The notes under the pieces were generated by a model, which saw only the letters and a list, made by a program, of their open reading frames with translations, was not told the DNA's origin and did not search any database. This document shows, piece after piece, positions 45,809 through 54,340 of a stretch of 64,000 nt of DNA. Position 1 is the stretch's first letter, and the number at the start of each line of letters is the position of its first letter. The position numbers and the translations under genes are program-made. This DNA comes from Alphaproteobacteria bacterium. Its GTDB lineage: Bacteria; Pseudomonadota; Alphaproteobacteria; Rhodobacterales; Rhodobacteraceae. The DNA is taken from positions 1 through 64,000 of the forward strand of contig JAUIBL010000009.1 in NCBI GenBank assembly GCA_030428355.1, read 5' to 3'.

Positions 45809-46624
45809 ATGCAGAATTCCGACATCGCCAAGCGCGGCCTTGTTCTTTTGGGCTGTGGCAAGATGGGGTCGGCCATGCTCGAGGGCTGGCTGGCAGGCGG
45901 GCTGCCTGCGACCTCGGTCTGGGTGAACGATCCCAACCCGTCCGACTGGGTGCAGGAGCAAGGCGTACACCTCAATACGGATTTGCCCGAAAGCCCGTCC
46001 ATCGTGCTGGTGGCCGTCAAACCGCAGATCATGCGCGAGGCGCTGCCCACGCTGGCCCCTCTGGGCAATGGCGGCACGCTCTTCCTCTCCGTTGCGGCGG
46101 GCATCACCATCGCCACCTTCGAAGAGATGCTGGGGGAAAAGACCCCGGTGATCCGGTCCATCCCGAACACAACCGCCGCCGTGAAGCAGGGCATTACAGC
46201 GATTATCGGCAATGCGCAGGTGTCCGAGACCCAGATGCAGCAGGCCGAGACCTTGCTGTCGGCCATCGGGCAGACAGTGCGTCTTGAGACCGAAGATCAG
46301 ATGGACGCGGTCACCGGGCTGAGCGGTTCCGGCCCGGCCTACGTGTTTCACCTGATCGAATGCCTTGCCCGCGCAGGGGAAGCACAGGGCCTTGCCCCGG
46401 ACCTCGCCATGACGTTGGCCAAGGCCACCGTCGCCGGGTCCGGCGCGCTGGCGATGCAGGCGGGCGAAACACCGAGCCAGTTGCGTGTGAATGTGACCAG
46501 CCCCAACGGAACCACACAGGCCGGGCTGAACGTGCTGATGGACGAAGAGACCGGCCTGCCACCTCTGGTCGCCAAGACCATCGACGCGGCCACGAAGCGG
46601 TCCAAGGAACTGGCCAATGGCTGA
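45809..46624 (+). CDS. proC: pyrroline-5-carboxylate reductase
   Basis: A 271-residue NAD(P)H enzyme for the last step of proline synthesis. The Rossmann loop is VLLGCGKMGSAMLEGWL (residues 12-28). VLVAVKPQIM and SIPNTTAAVKQG follow. LSGSGPAYVFHLIECLARAG is the catalytic-domain signature and LRVNVTSPNGTTQAGL the C-terminal P5C motif. The ATG at 45809 is 35 bases after the ybjN-like stop, and csaA overlaps its end by 8 bases, implying one operon. Confidence 0.96.
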   Translation: MQNSDIAKRGLVLLGCGKMGSAMLEGWLAGGLPATSVWVNDPNPSDWVQEQGVHLNTDLPESPSIVLVAVKPQIMREALPTLAPLGNGGTLFLSVAAGITIATFEEMLGEKTPVIRSIPNTTAAVKQGITAIIGNAQVSETQMQQAETLLSAIGQTVRLETEDQMDAVTGLSGSGPAYVFHLIECLARAGEAQGLAPDLAMTLAKATVAGSGALAMQAGETPSQLRVNVTSPNGTTQAGLNVLMDEETGLPPLVAKTIDAATKRSKELANG

Positions 46625-46958
46625 CCAGATCACGTTCGACGATTTCATGAAGGTGGACATCCGGGTCGGCACCGTCATTCAGGCAGAGCCGTTTCCAGAG
46701 GCGCGAAAGCCCGCGATCAAGCTCTGGGTCGATTACGGTGACGAGATCGGCGTCAAGAAATCCTCGGCCCAGATCACCGTGCATTACGATTACGAGACCT
46801 TGATCGGCAAAAAAGTCATGGGCGTCGTCAACTTCCCACCGCGCCAGATCGGGCCGTTCATGTCCGAGGCGCTGGTTCTCGGGTTCTATGACGCGGATGA
46901 GGCCATCGTCTTGGCCGTCCCCGACAAAGATACCCCGAACGGAGCGCGCCTGTGTTGA
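46617..46958 (+). CDS. csaA: CsaA-type tRNA-binding protein
   Basis: A 113-residue stand-alone tRNA-binding (EMAPII-like OB) domain. TFDDFMKVDIRVGTVIQAEPF at the N-terminus and KKSSAQITVHYDYETLIGKKV form the OB core. VNFPPRQIGPFMSEALVLGF is the family's conserved C-terminal half (usually NFPPRQIG). CsaA proteins have chaperone or export-related activity in Bacillus. It overlaps proC by 8 bases and the dehydrogenase gene by 7. Confidence 0.93.
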   Translation: MADQITFDDFMKVDIRVGTVIQAEPFPEARKPAIKLWVDYGDEIGVKKSSAQITVHYDYETLIGKKVMGVVNFPPRQIGPFMSEALVLGFYDADEAIVLAVPDKDTPNGARLC

Positions 46959-47905
46959 ACCTATTGATCACCCGCAAACTTCCCGATCCGGTGTTGGACA
47001 AGGCTAGGGAGGTGTTCGACGTCACTGTGCGCGACAACACCGCGCCGCTCAGCCGGGATGAGCTGATCCAGAGCCTGTCGGCCTATGACGTCGTGCTGCC
47101 AACCTTGGGCGACGCCTATCGCGCCGACATCTTTGATGCGGTGCCGGAAAAGCGGACCAAGCTGCTGGCGAATTTCGGGGTCGGGTATAACCATATCGAC
47201 GCTGTGGCTGCTTGGGCTGCCGGGATCGAGGTGACCAACACGCCCGGTGCCGTGACCGATGCCACCGCCGACATCGCGTTGACGCTGATGCTTATGACCT
47301 GCCGTCGGGCCGGTGAGGGCGAGCGATTGGTGCGGTCGGGACAGTGGGACGGTTGGCATCCGACGCAGCTTTTGGGTCTGCACATGTCCGGCAAGACGCT
47401 GGGGGTGGTCGGGATGGGCCGCATCGGTCAGGCCATCGCGCAGCGTGCGCATTTCGGATTTGGCATGGCGGTGAAGTTCTACAACCGCTCTGCCAAGAAG
47501 ATGCCGTTCCCTGCCGAACAGGTGGCCGAACTGACCGATCTTGCGGCTCAGGTGGATGTGATGGTGATTGCCGTGCCCGGCGGGGCAGAGACCCATCACC
47601 TGATCGATGCGGCGGTCCTGAATGCCATGCAGCCCCACGCACATCTGGTGAACATCGCGCGGGGGGATGTGGTGAACGAAGCTGATCTGATCGACGCCTT
47701 GACCCAAAGCCGGATCGCGGGGGTGGGGCTGGATGTCTACGAGTTTGAACCCAAGGTGCCGCAGGCGCTCATCGACATGGAGAACGTCACGCTCCTGCCG
47801 CATCTGGGCACCGCGGCGCTCGAGGTGCGGACGGCGATGGGGCTGATGGCGGTCGACAACGCGATTGCCTTTGCCAAGGGGCAGCCCCTGCCGAACCGGG
47901 TTTAG
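46952..47905 (+). CDS. D-2-hydroxyacid dehydrogenase (glyoxylate/hydroxypyruvate reductase-like)
   Basis: A 317-residue NAD(P)-dependent dehydrogenase. The Rossmann loop is GVVGMGRIGQAIAQRA. The catalytic Arg is in NIARGDVVNE, Glu in DVYEFEPKVP and His in LLPHLGTAALEVR. NFGVGYNHIDAVAAWAAGIEVTNTPG (core FGVGYNHIDA) is the substrate-side signature of the GyaR/GRHPR group. The start is GTG at 46952, inside the csaA end; TTG at 46955 is less likely. Role: reduction of glyoxylate or hydroxypyruvate. Confidence 0.9.
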   Translation: MLNLLITRKLPDPVLDKAREVFDVTVRDNTAPLSRDELIQSLSAYDVVLPTLGDAYRADIFDAVPEKRTKLLANFGVGYNHIDAVAAWAAGIEVTNTPGAVTDATADIALTLMLMTCRRAGEGERLVRSGQWDGWHPTQLLGLHMSGKTLGVVGMGRIGQAIAQRAHFGFGMAVKFYNRSAKKMPFPAEQVAELTDLAAQVDVMVIAVPGGAETHHLIDAAVLNAMQPHAHLVNIARGDVVNEADLIDALTQSRIAGVGLDVYEFEPKVPQALIDMENVTLLPHLGTAALEVRTAMGLMAVDNAIAFAKGQPLPNRV

Positions 47906-48156
47906 ACCTCGCGATCTCCGGGGCGTGGGATCGGGCCGTGTTCGAACGGATCGCGGTGCGGCGACCATTGCGGATCGTTGTTCTTGATCAGGCGCGAGAC
48001 ATAGTACGCGCTGGGCCATGCCATCAGAAAGCCGATGACCGCAGCCGCGCCGATCACCCACCATGAATAATAGCCCATGGTAAAGGCCGTGGTCACCAGC
48101 GTGCCGGTGATCAGGGCACCGCTGAGTAGCGAAAGAATGATGGATAGTCGGTCCAT
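47902..48156 (-). CDS. small two-helix membrane protein
   Basis: An 84-residue protein with two hydrophobic segments (about residues 5-28 and 30-52): SIILSLLSGALITGTLVTTA, then WWVIGAAAVIGFLMAWPSAY. A hydrophilic tail ends DPFEHGPIPRPGDREV. A full AAAGGAGGT Shine-Dalgarno precedes the ATG at 48154-48156. The longer frame upstream on this strand is antisense to the KAS III-like gene and is not part of it. No named family is recognised. The stop overlaps that of the convergent dehydrogenase. Confidence 0.8.
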   Translation of the reverse strand: MDRLSIILSLLSGALITGTLVTTAFTMGYYSWWVIGAAAVIGFLMAWPSAYYVSRLIKNNDPQWSPHRDPFEHGPIPRPGDREV

Positions 48157-48279
48157 TGTGTACCTCCTTTGACAGATAAACGCGTGTTCCTGAGTACAGG
48201 TTCCGAAGTCCCGCAGCGTCGCACTTGACCGCGGGGCGCGCGTGCAGTCTGGTCCCTGCACGCAAAAAGGACCCGTGCC

Positions 48280-49398
48280 ATGATCCAGCCCGCCATCACC
48301 GGAAGCGGTGTGTTCACACCAGAGCATATCATCACAAATGATGAACTCGTGGTGGCATTCAACGCCTATGCCGACCGGATCAATGCCGAAAACGCGGACG
48401 CCATTGCCGCCGGCGAGATGGAGCCTGTCCCCCATTCCAGCGCGGATTTCATCGTATCGGCCTCGGGCATCGAACAGCGTTACGTGATGGACAAGACCGG
48501 GGTTCTTGACCCCAATCGCATGTTCCCGCATCTCCGGGCGCGGTCGGACGATGAACCATCGCTCATGGCGGAAATGGCGGTCGATGCGATCACCAAGGCG
48601 CTGGCGCAGGCCGGACGCGCGGCGTCCGAGGTGGATCTGGTGATCTGTGCTGCATCGAACCACGAACGCGCCTACCCGGCGATTGCGGTCGAGATTCAAA
48701 GCCTGATCGGCGCAGGCGGCTTCGCCTTCGACATGAACGTCGCCTGTTCCTCGGCCACCTTCGGTATTCAGGCCGCAGCCGACATGGTGCGGTCTGGCTC
48801 GGTCAAATGTGCGATCGTCGTGAACCCCGAGATCTGTTCTGCGCATCTCGAATGGCGGGATCGGGACTGTCACTTCATCTTTGGCGACGTGGCAACGGCA
48901 GTGGTGATCGAACCCGACGCCAACGCCCAGGGCGCGCATTTCACCATCCACGGCACCCGCTGTGCCACAGAGTTTTCCAACAACATCCGCAACAACAACG
49001 GTTTCCTGCGCCGCACCCGCGACCAGATGGAAGACCGCCGCGACATGCAGTTCATGCAGAACGGGCGCAAGGTCTTCAAGGAAGTGCTGCCGATGGTGTC
49101 GGCGCATATCCTTGGGCATCTGGCAGACGAAGGCTGGGGCGCGGACAGACTCAAGCGCCTTTGGCTGCATCAGGCTAATAAGACGATGAACGATTTCATC
49201 GGAAAGAAAGTCTTGGGTCGCACGCCCGAACCCGGCGAGCAGCCGAACATCCTGCAGGATTACGCGAACACATCATCTGCCGGGTCCATCATCGCCTTCT
49301 CGAAATACTCAGATGATCTGCAGCCGGGCGACCGCGGCGTGATCTGCTCTTTCGGCGCAGGCTATTCCGTCGGGTCAGTGTTGATCGAACGCGCGTAG
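48280..49398 (+). CDS. 3-oxoacyl-ACP synthase III-like (FabH-type) enzyme
   Basis: A 372-residue thiolase-fold condensing enzyme. The triad is present: C156 (NVACSSATFG), H297 (LHQANKTM) and N330 (DYANTSSAGS). It is longer than ordinary FabH (about 320), because of an insert at residues 40-90 (EMEPVPHSSADFIVSASGI to LDPNRMFPHL). It could start fatty-acid synthesis or make a specialised acyl chain; the housekeeping FabH of alphaproteobacteria is usually in the plsX cluster, which is not here. A terminator follows at 49403. Confidence 0.85.
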   Translation: MIQPAITGSGVFTPEHIITNDELVVAFNAYADRINAENADAIAAGEMEPVPHSSADFIVSASGIEQRYVMDKTGVLDPNRMFPHLRARSDDEPSLMAEMAVDAITKALAQAGRAASEVDLVICAASNHERAYPAIAVEIQSLIGAGGFAFDMNVACSSATFGIQAAADMVRSGSVKCAIVVNPEICSAHLEWRDRDCHFIFGDVATAVVIEPDANAQGAHFTIHGTRCATEFSNNIRNNNGFLRRTRDQMEDRRDMQFMQNGRKVFKEVLPMVSAHILGHLADEGWGADRLKRLWLHQANKTMNDFIGKKVLGRTPEPGEQPNILQDYANTSSAGSIIAFSKYSDDLQPGDRGVICSFGAGYSVGSVLIERA

Positions 49399-49402
49399 AA
49401 AA

Positions 49403-49422
49403 AGAGGGCCAACCGGCCCTCT
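49403..49422 (+). terminator. terminator after the KAS III-like gene
   Basis: AGAGGGCC (49403-49410) and GGCCCTCT (49415-49422) with an AACC loop, followed by CCCTCTTTTC. It starts 4 bases after the stop codon and may also serve the convergent PRC-barrel gene. Confidence 0.7.
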
Positions 49423-49451
49423 CCCTCTTTTCGGCATCAATGTGACCGGCG

Positions 49452-49961
49452 TCAGTTCCAGAAGCCTTCGTCGACGGATTCCATCTGTTCCAATTGCTCT
49501 TCGTTGTGCTTGGTCACAAAGGCATAGCTGCGGTCGTCCACCGCCACGAGGTTCACGTCGGAAACCGGGATCATCACGTGCTTGTCGGCAATATCAAGAA
49601 ATCCGCCAACCTCGGCCACGATGCCGATCATCTGACCGCTCTTGTTGAGGATGATGTCCTCGATCTCGCCGATGTCGTTCCAGTTGGCACCGACTTCGGT
49701 GTGGATCGTATCCATCGACCAACCTTCGTCATTGGCGGCATTGGTCGTGTAGACGGTGCCACCGGTGATGTCGCGGGTGCGGATCAGATTGGCCGGATCA
49801 TCCATCGACATGTCGTCATTCGACGCCATGTTGGTGCTGTCCGTCATCCCGGTCGTCGCAGACCCGGTGGCCATGTCACCGGATGTGTGGCTTTCAGCCC
49901 ATGCGCCGGTGGCGCCGAGTGACAGGGCAAGTGCGCTTGCGAAGAGTTTGTTGGTGGTCAT
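49452..49961 (-). CDS. exported PRC-barrel domain protein
   Basis: A 169-residue protein with signal peptide MTTNKLFASALALSLGATGAWA. A Met/Ser/Thr/Asp-rich linker follows (DMATGSATTGMTDSTNMASN). The PRC-barrel is at residues about 85-150: WNDIGEIEDIILNKSGQMIGIVAEVGGFLDI (core IGEIEDIILNKSG). VMIPVSDVNLVAVDDRSYAF ends the barrel. Periplasmic PRC-barrel proteins are frequent in Rhodobacterales and mostly of unknown role. AGGAGG precedes the ATG at 49959-49961. Confidence 0.87.
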   Translation of the reverse strand: MTTNKLFASALALSLGATGAWAESHTSGDMATGSATTGMTDSTNMASNDDMSMDDPANLIRTRDITGGTVYTTNAANDEGWSMDTIHTEVGANWNDIGEIEDIILNKSGQMIGIVAEVGGFLDIADKHVMIPVSDVNLVAVDDRSYAFVTKHNEEQLEQMESVDEGFWN

Positions 49962-50059
49962 TGCATCCTCCTGGGTTGCGTTGCTTCTGGAGAGACAACC
50001 CAGCTGTCGGACACGATGTTCCACGGAATGTTTTTGCGGTGTGATGGAACTTTATCTGC

Positions 50060-50641
50060 TCAGGCCGCGCCGGTTTCCTGTCGCCAGTGCTTCCGGCAGA
50101 GGCTGACATAGGTTTCGTTGCCGCCGATCTGGACCTGCGCACCTTCGGTAAGGGCGCGGCCTTCGGAATCCTTGCGCACAACCATGGTCGCCTTGCGCCC
50201 GCAATGGCAGATCGTGCGCACTTCGCGCAGCGAATCCGCCAAGGCAAGCAGCGTGGCCGAGCCGGGAAAAAGCTGTCCACGGAAATCCACCCGCAGCCCG
50301 TAGGCCATCACCGGCACGTTCAGATCATCCGCCACCCGCGCAAGTTGCCAGACCTGATCCGGCGTCAGGAACTGCGCCTCGTCAATGAAGATGCAGGCCA
50401 GCTCTGTCTGTGCCAGAACGCTCTCGATCCGCGTGAAAAGGTCATCCGCCGGAGAGAACGTGTCCGCTTCGCGCGCAAACCCGATGCGTGAGCCGATCCG
50501 CCCCTGACCCGCCCGATCATCGAAGGCTGCGGTCATGCGATAGACCGACATCCCGCGTTCTTCGTAATTGTGCGCAGCCTGCAGCAGCAGGGTCGATTTC
50601 CCTGCATTCATGGTGGAATAGTTGAAATAGAGCTTCGCCAT
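50060..50641 (-). CDS. tdk: thymidine kinase
   Basis: A 193-residue type II thymidine kinase, which phosphorylates thymidine for salvage. It begins MAKLYFNYSTMNAGKSTLLL with the P-loop MNAGKST. CIFIDEAQFLTPDQVWQL holds the catalytic Glu (DEAQF). VMAYGLRVDFRGQLFPGS is the lasso precursor. A C-terminal zinc ribbon is suggested by CHCGRKATMVVR and SLCRKHW. The ATG at 50639-50641 is chosen; upstream codons are not conserved-looking. It appears to be monocistronic. Confidence 0.95.
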   Translation of the reverse strand: MAKLYFNYSTMNAGKSTLLLQAAHNYEERGMSVYRMTAAFDDRAGQGRIGSRIGFAREADTFSPADDLFTRIESVLAQTELACIFIDEAQFLTPDQVWQLARVADDLNVPVMAYGLRVDFRGQLFPGSATLLALADSLREVRTICHCGRKATMVVRKDSEGRALTEGAQVQIGGNETYVSLCRKHWRQETGAA

Positions 50642-50926
50642 GTCCCGCCACATGCCCCAACCGGACCGGGCGCGCAAGTGAGACAGGTTCAGGATGCGCT
50701 TGCCCTGTCTATGGCCTTTGGGCGGTACAGAGGCGCGCATGCCTGACTGCGTGCTCTGAAAGCGCATCCTGAGTCCGGACCAGCGATAGGGAAAGGACTG
50801 GGTCCGGAGTGCCTTGACGCCCGATTAATTCGGATCTGGACCACCTCTCGCATTGCGTTACGATGAAAGTCAGGGGAAAGAAGCGCATCAATTCCCGCCG
50901 CGACGGGTCACAGTAAGGGGTCTGCC

Positions 50927-51385
50927 ATGCAATCATTCGGTCCGTATCTGAAAAAGCACACCGAATTGCTGGTCAAGGACGTGGGCATCGAAAAAGCCTG
51001 CGAACTCACGGGCAAATCCAAGGCAACGCTTGGCCGGTATTACGCCGACCACGACGAACACGCCGACCGGTTCATTCCGGTGGATGCCGTTGCGGCGCTG
51101 GAACAGGTGTCCAGCTATCCGCATGTCACATCGGCGTTGGCCGAGCTGAACGGGATCACGCTGTCTTTCGAACAGCGGCGGGACAATACGACCCGCAAGG
51201 GTGGTGTGAATTCCGACGTCGTTGCGCTCAGCCAGCGGTTTGCCATGCTGATGTCTGAATACCACCAGTCGATCGAAGACGGCGTGATCAGCGCCAACGA
51301 GGCCCGGCGTCTTCTGCGCGAAACGCTGGCGCTACAACAGGTGCTGATCGATATGAAACTGCATCTGGAAGATGAAACAGTTTGA
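50927..51385 (+). CDS. HTH protein resembling phage CII-type regulators
   Basis: A 152-residue protein. KHTELLVKDVGIEKACELTGKSKATLGRYYAD (core GIEKACELTGKSKATLGRYY) looks like a helix-turn-helix. The C-terminal half (QRFAMLMSEYHQSIEDGVIS, then ANEARRLLRETLALQQVLIDM) is helical and resembles the oligomerisation part of phage regulatory CII-like proteins. There is no other phage gene nearby, so it is probably a domesticated chromosomal regulator. Its end overlaps the IMPACT-fold gene by 14 bases. Confidence 0.65.
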   Translation: MQSFGPYLKKHTELLVKDVGIEKACELTGKSKATLGRYYADHDEHADRFIPVDAVAALEQVSSYPHVTSALAELNGITLSFEQRRDNTTRKGGVNSDVVALSQRFAMLMSEYHQSIEDGVISANEARRLLRETLALQQVLIDMKLHLEDETV

Positions 51386-51725
51386 AGGCGTCATCTCGGA
51401 TCGCGGCTCGAAATACGCGGTCAGCGGCGGACCGGCATCCAGTCGGGCGGATGTCGACGGGTTTCTCAAGGGGCTGAAACGCGCCAAGAAATACGCCAAG
51501 GCCACGCATAACACATGGGCGGTCGTGTTCTCGGACGGCACCCCGCTCAAGAACGACGACGGTGAAGGTGGGGCGGGGCAGATCATCCTGCAGATGCTCG
51601 AACGCGAAGGCCTGACCGATCACGTGATCGTCGTCACGCGCTGGTACGGCGGCAAACATCTGGGTGGCGACCGCTTCCGCCACGTTCAGGATTGCGTGCG
51701 CCATTATCTCGACAACACTCAATAG
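51372..51725 (+). CDS. IMPACT/YigZ (UPF0029) domain protein
   Basis: A 117-residue protein with the UPF0029 fold. AKATHNTWAVVFSDGTP matches the AxHxxxAY strand. NDDGEGGAGQIILQML is the DDGEPxGTAG-type loop, and VIVVTRWYGGKHLGGDRF is the VVTRYFGGxKLGxGG motif. It has only the N-terminal domain of YigZ (about 200 residues) and lacks the C-terminal part. IMPACT relatives act in translation-linked stress. It is translated in a frame overlapping the upstream HTH gene; dgkA follows after 8 bases. Confidence 0.85.
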   Translation: MKQFEGVISDRGSKYAVSGGPASSRADVDGFLKGLKRAKKYAKATHNTWAVVFSDGTPLKNDDGEGGAGQIILQMLEREGLTDHVIVVTRWYGGKHLGGDRFRHVQDCVRHYLDNTQ

Positions 51726-51733
51726 GCAGCGGG

Positions 51734-52081
51734 ATGGAGTTTCTCAGACGCCTGAAACTGCGCTGCATCTGGTCCTGGGCCGGGGTTGTCGCAACCTGGA
51801 AGTCCGAGCACAGCTTTCGCAGCTGGGTCTGGGCGAACCTTGTTTCTGGGGTGCTGGCTCTGATCCTCCCGATTTCGCCTGCCGAACGGGCGCTGATCCT
51901 TGCGCTCGGGATCCTGATCCTCGCGGCGGAACTGCTCAACACCGCCATCGAGGATGCGGTCGATTACATCTCGACCGAGGATCACCCACTGGCCAAACGC
52001 GCCAAGGATGCAGGCAGCGCTGGCGTCGCCGTTGCGGCAATCGCGGCGGGGGTGGCGTGGGTCGTTATCCTGATTGGGTAG
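51734..52081 (+). CDS. dgkA: diacylglycerol kinase (DgkA type)
   Basis: A 115-residue integral membrane kinase with three helices that recycles diacylglycerol to phosphatidic acid. ERALILALGILILAAELLNTAIEDAVDYIS contains the catalytic Glu block (core AAELLNTAIEDAVDY). AKDAGSAGVAVAAIAAGVAW matches the last helix. ATG 51734 gives the normal N-terminus (MEFLRRLKLRCIWSW). The 3' end overlaps the convergent DCC gene by 17 bases. Confidence 0.92.
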   Translation: MEFLRRLKLRCIWSWAGVVATWKSEHSFRSWVWANLVSGVLALILPISPAERALILALGILILAAELLNTAIEDAVDYISTEDHPLAKRAKDAGSAGVAVAAIAAGVAWVVILIG

Positions 52082-52454
52082 CGCGACGCACCTTGCGGCG
52101 CAGGTGCCAGCGGTAGATCAGGGGGGCGAGGATGTGGTCATAGACCACGGATGCGACCTGCCGGATCCCCGGCAGCCCCACGGCACGGGCCAGCCAGCGA
52201 TAGCGCGGCATGTCTTGCCACAACACAAGAAAAGCCGGGATGCCGCTGGTCAGTTCGCCATCCCGCAGCACGTAGAGACGCCGCGCGGCGGTGTCCTCGT
52301 CAATCCCCCATTCCGCCCGGTCGGGTCCGTTCAGGTCATCGAACCGGATCGGCAGACCCTGTTTGCGGGCGTAGGCGGCATAGTGGTTGATCTCGAAGGA
52401 ACAGACCGGGCATTGGTCGTTGTAGAGCACGCGTGTTTCGGATGTGTCAGGCAT
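52065..52454 (-). CDS. DCC-family thiol-disulfide oxidoreductase-like protein (DUF393)
   Basis: A 129-residue DUF393/DCC protein. The DCC motif and CxxC-like site are in VLYNDQCPVCSFEINHYAAY (residues 9-28; CPVC). IPAFLVLWQDMPRYRWLARAV and the basic C-terminus (YRWHLRRKVRRATQSG) fit the family. A redox role is predicted but unproven. It is read after rimO, separated by the double hairpin at 52499-52540. Confidence 0.87.
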   Translation of the reverse strand: MPDTSETRVLYNDQCPVCSFEINHYAAYARKQGLPIRFDDLNGPDRAEWGIDEDTAARRLYVLRDGELTSGIPAFLVLWQDMPRYRWLARAVGLPGIRQVASVVYDHILAPLIYRWHLRRKVRRATQSG

Positions 52455-52498
52455 GCGCCAGAGCTAAGGTGGGTTGGCCCGCCGGCAAGTGCGACATA

Positions 52499-52540
52499 CC
52501 GTTTCCGTCAACGGAAACGGCTGATGCGTCACCGCATCAG
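52499..52540. repeat. double-hairpin element, copy 1
   Basis: Two adjacent inverted repeats: CCGTTTCCG-TCAA-CGGAAACGG (52499-52520) and CTGATGCG-TCAC-CGCATCAG (52521-52540). The second includes the rimO stop codon. A related pair is found at 57533-57572 in the opposite orientation. No U-run follows on the minus strand, so termination would be weak or Rho-assisted. Confidence 0.7.
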
Positions 52541-53910
52541 ACGCGCTGACCCCAAAGGTCGTATTCCCCGGCCTCGTCGACCTCGACCGTAACAATCTCG
52601 CCCACAGACAACCCGTCCGTGCCTTCGTCGATGAACAGGTTTCCATCGATCTCGGGTGCGTCGGCCTTGGTCCGGCAGGTGGCGATGCCGTCCTCGTCGA
52701 TGTCGTCGATGATGACATCCATCCGCTGACCGACCTTGGCCGCCAGCTTGGCTTCGGAAATCGCCTGCGCCTTTTCCATGAACCGGTCCCAGCGCTCTTG
52801 CTTGACCTCGTCCGGCACATGATCCGGCAGGGCGTTCGAGCGCGCGCCGGCGACGTTTTCGTACTGAAAACAACCGACGCGATCCAGTTGCGCCTCGTCC
52901 ATCCAGTCGAGCAGCGTCTGAAACTCGGACTCGGTCTCGCCTGGATAGCCGACGATGAAGGTCGAGCGCAGCGTGATGTCGGGGCAGATGTCGCGCCAGG
53001 CCGCGATCTCGTCCAGCGTCCGCGCCGCTGCAGCCGGGCGGGCCATGCGTTTCAGCGTGTCGGGATGTGCGTGCTGGAACGGGATGTCGAGATAGGGCAG
53101 CACCAGCCCCTCCGCCATCAGCGGCACAAGCTCGCGCACATGCGGGTAGGGGTAGACGTAATGCATCCGAACCCATGCGCCCAAACCGCCAAGGTCACGG
53201 GCCAGCGACAGGATCGGGAACTTCTCGTCCCGGTCCTTCCAGTCCGTGCCATAGGCCGAGGTGTCCTGCGAAATCACCAGCAATTCCCGCACGCCCGACT
53301 CGACCAGCTTTTCCGCCTCGCGCAGCACCGCCTTGGCCGGGCGCGAGGTCAGCTTGCCGCGCATGTCCGGAATGATGCAGAACTTGCAGGTGTGATTGCA
53401 GCCCTCTGAAATCTTGAGATAGCTGTAGTGGCGCGGCGTCAGCTTCACGCCCGAGGCAGGCAGCAGGTCGATGAACGGATCGGGATCGGGTGGCACGGCT
53501 TTGTGCACCGCATCCAGCACCTGTTCGTACTGATGCGGTCCCGTCACCGCCAACACTTTCGGATGTGCGCCGGTGATATACTCGGGCTCGGCCCCCAGAC
53601 ACCCTGTCACGATCACCCGCCCGTTCTCGGCCAGCGCCTCGCCAATGGCCTCGAGGCTTTCCGCCTTGGCCGAATCGAGAAACCCGCAGGTGTTCACAAT
53701 CACCGCATCGGCCCCGGCATAATCGGCGCTGATCCCATAACCTTCGGCGCGCAGCCGCGTCAGAATCCGTTCTGAATCAACCAGCGCCTTGGGGCAGCCA
53801 AGCGACACCATGCCGATGGTCGGCTGACCTGCACGGGGCGCATCGGAAAACCGCGCGGCAGGCGCGAGGTCGGGGCGAAGGGAGGGCGGGTTCTGGGACA
53901 TGCGCGGCAT
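52537..53910 (-). CDS. rimO: ribosomal protein S12 methylthiotransferase RimO
   Basis: A 457-residue radical-SAM enzyme that methylthiolates Asp of S12. The N-terminal UPF0004 domain has [18 protein letters not shown] and [16 protein letters not shown]. The radical-SAM cluster is CNHTCKFC ([19 protein letters not shown] context). A TRAM domain forms the C-terminus ([16 protein letters not shown]). The three extra Cys for the second 4Fe-4S cluster are visible in the N-terminal domain. The ATG at 53908-53910 has GAAGG 6 bases upstream. Confidence 0.96.
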   Translation of the reverse strand: MPRMSQNPPSLRPDLAPAARFSDAPRAGQPTIGMVSLGCPKALVDSERILTRLRAEGYGISADYAGADAVIVNTCGFLDSAKAESLEAIGEALAENGRVIVTGCLGAEPEYITGAHPKVLAVTGPHQYEQVLDAVHKAVPPDPDPFIDLLPASGVKLTPRHYSYLKISEGCNHTCKFCIIPDMRGKLTSRPAKAVLREAEKLVESGVRELLVISQDTSAYGTDWKDRDEKFPILSLARDLGGLGAWVRMHYVYPYPHVRELVPLMAEGLVLPYLDIPFQHAHPDTLKRMARPAAAARTLDEIAAWRDICPDITLRSTFIVGYPGETESEFQTLLDWMDEAQLDRVGCFQYENVAGARSNALPDHVPDEVKQERWDRFMEKAQAISEAKLAAKVGQRMDVIIDDIDEDGIATCRTKADAPEIDGNLFIDEGTDGLSVGEIVTVEVDEAGEYDLWGQRV

Positions 53911-54340
53911 ATAGAGCCTTCGTCCGCACTGTGAAAGGCCCTACATCGGACCAGAGCCATACCGGCACACCCGGCAGGTCCACCCCGCGATCAACAGCGT
54001 GAATTCCGCCTTGGCACAAACATCCAACGCGCATTAAGCTTGCGACAATCCTCACGCGGCAGAATGAGGCGGCAATCCGGGGCGCAGATGATGAATCATC
54101 TGTTCAGTATGCAACGAAGGTGCCGCGAATCTGACCTTGGATCGACCGTCGCTCCACAAGCTGATGGTTCAGGTGCGCCGCGCCACAGCGAGCGATCAGA
54201 AAGAACTGCTCAAATGGCTCAAAGGTAAATTCGAGCCGGGGCCGTAGCGGGATCGTGCGGCAATCCGACTGCAAGTTGTTCCTAAACTCGATAAAGTCAC
54301 CGAGCGAGGCCGAGCATCTGCCCGGCACCACCTGCCTGCT
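53911..54340. other. gene-free stretch between rimO and gcrA
   Basis: 430 bases without a supported gene. A + strand frame at about 54105-54247 reads a plausible-looking peptide (LHKLMVQVRRATASDQKELL) but has no ATG or ribosome binding site and a stop just upstream. It could be a decayed gene fragment. It may also hold the rimO promoter near 53911-53990. No repeats or strong hairpins were seen. Confidence 0.4.

Noticed and set aside
47902-49170. Long minus strand frame joining the small membrane protein to sequence antisense of the KAS III-like gene
   Set aside because: A perfect Shine-Dalgarno and ATG at 48156 define the real 84-residue gene; the rest is antisense.
50642-50926. Possible gene between tdk and the HTH gene
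   Set aside because: No frame has a plausible start and composition; treated as promoter region.
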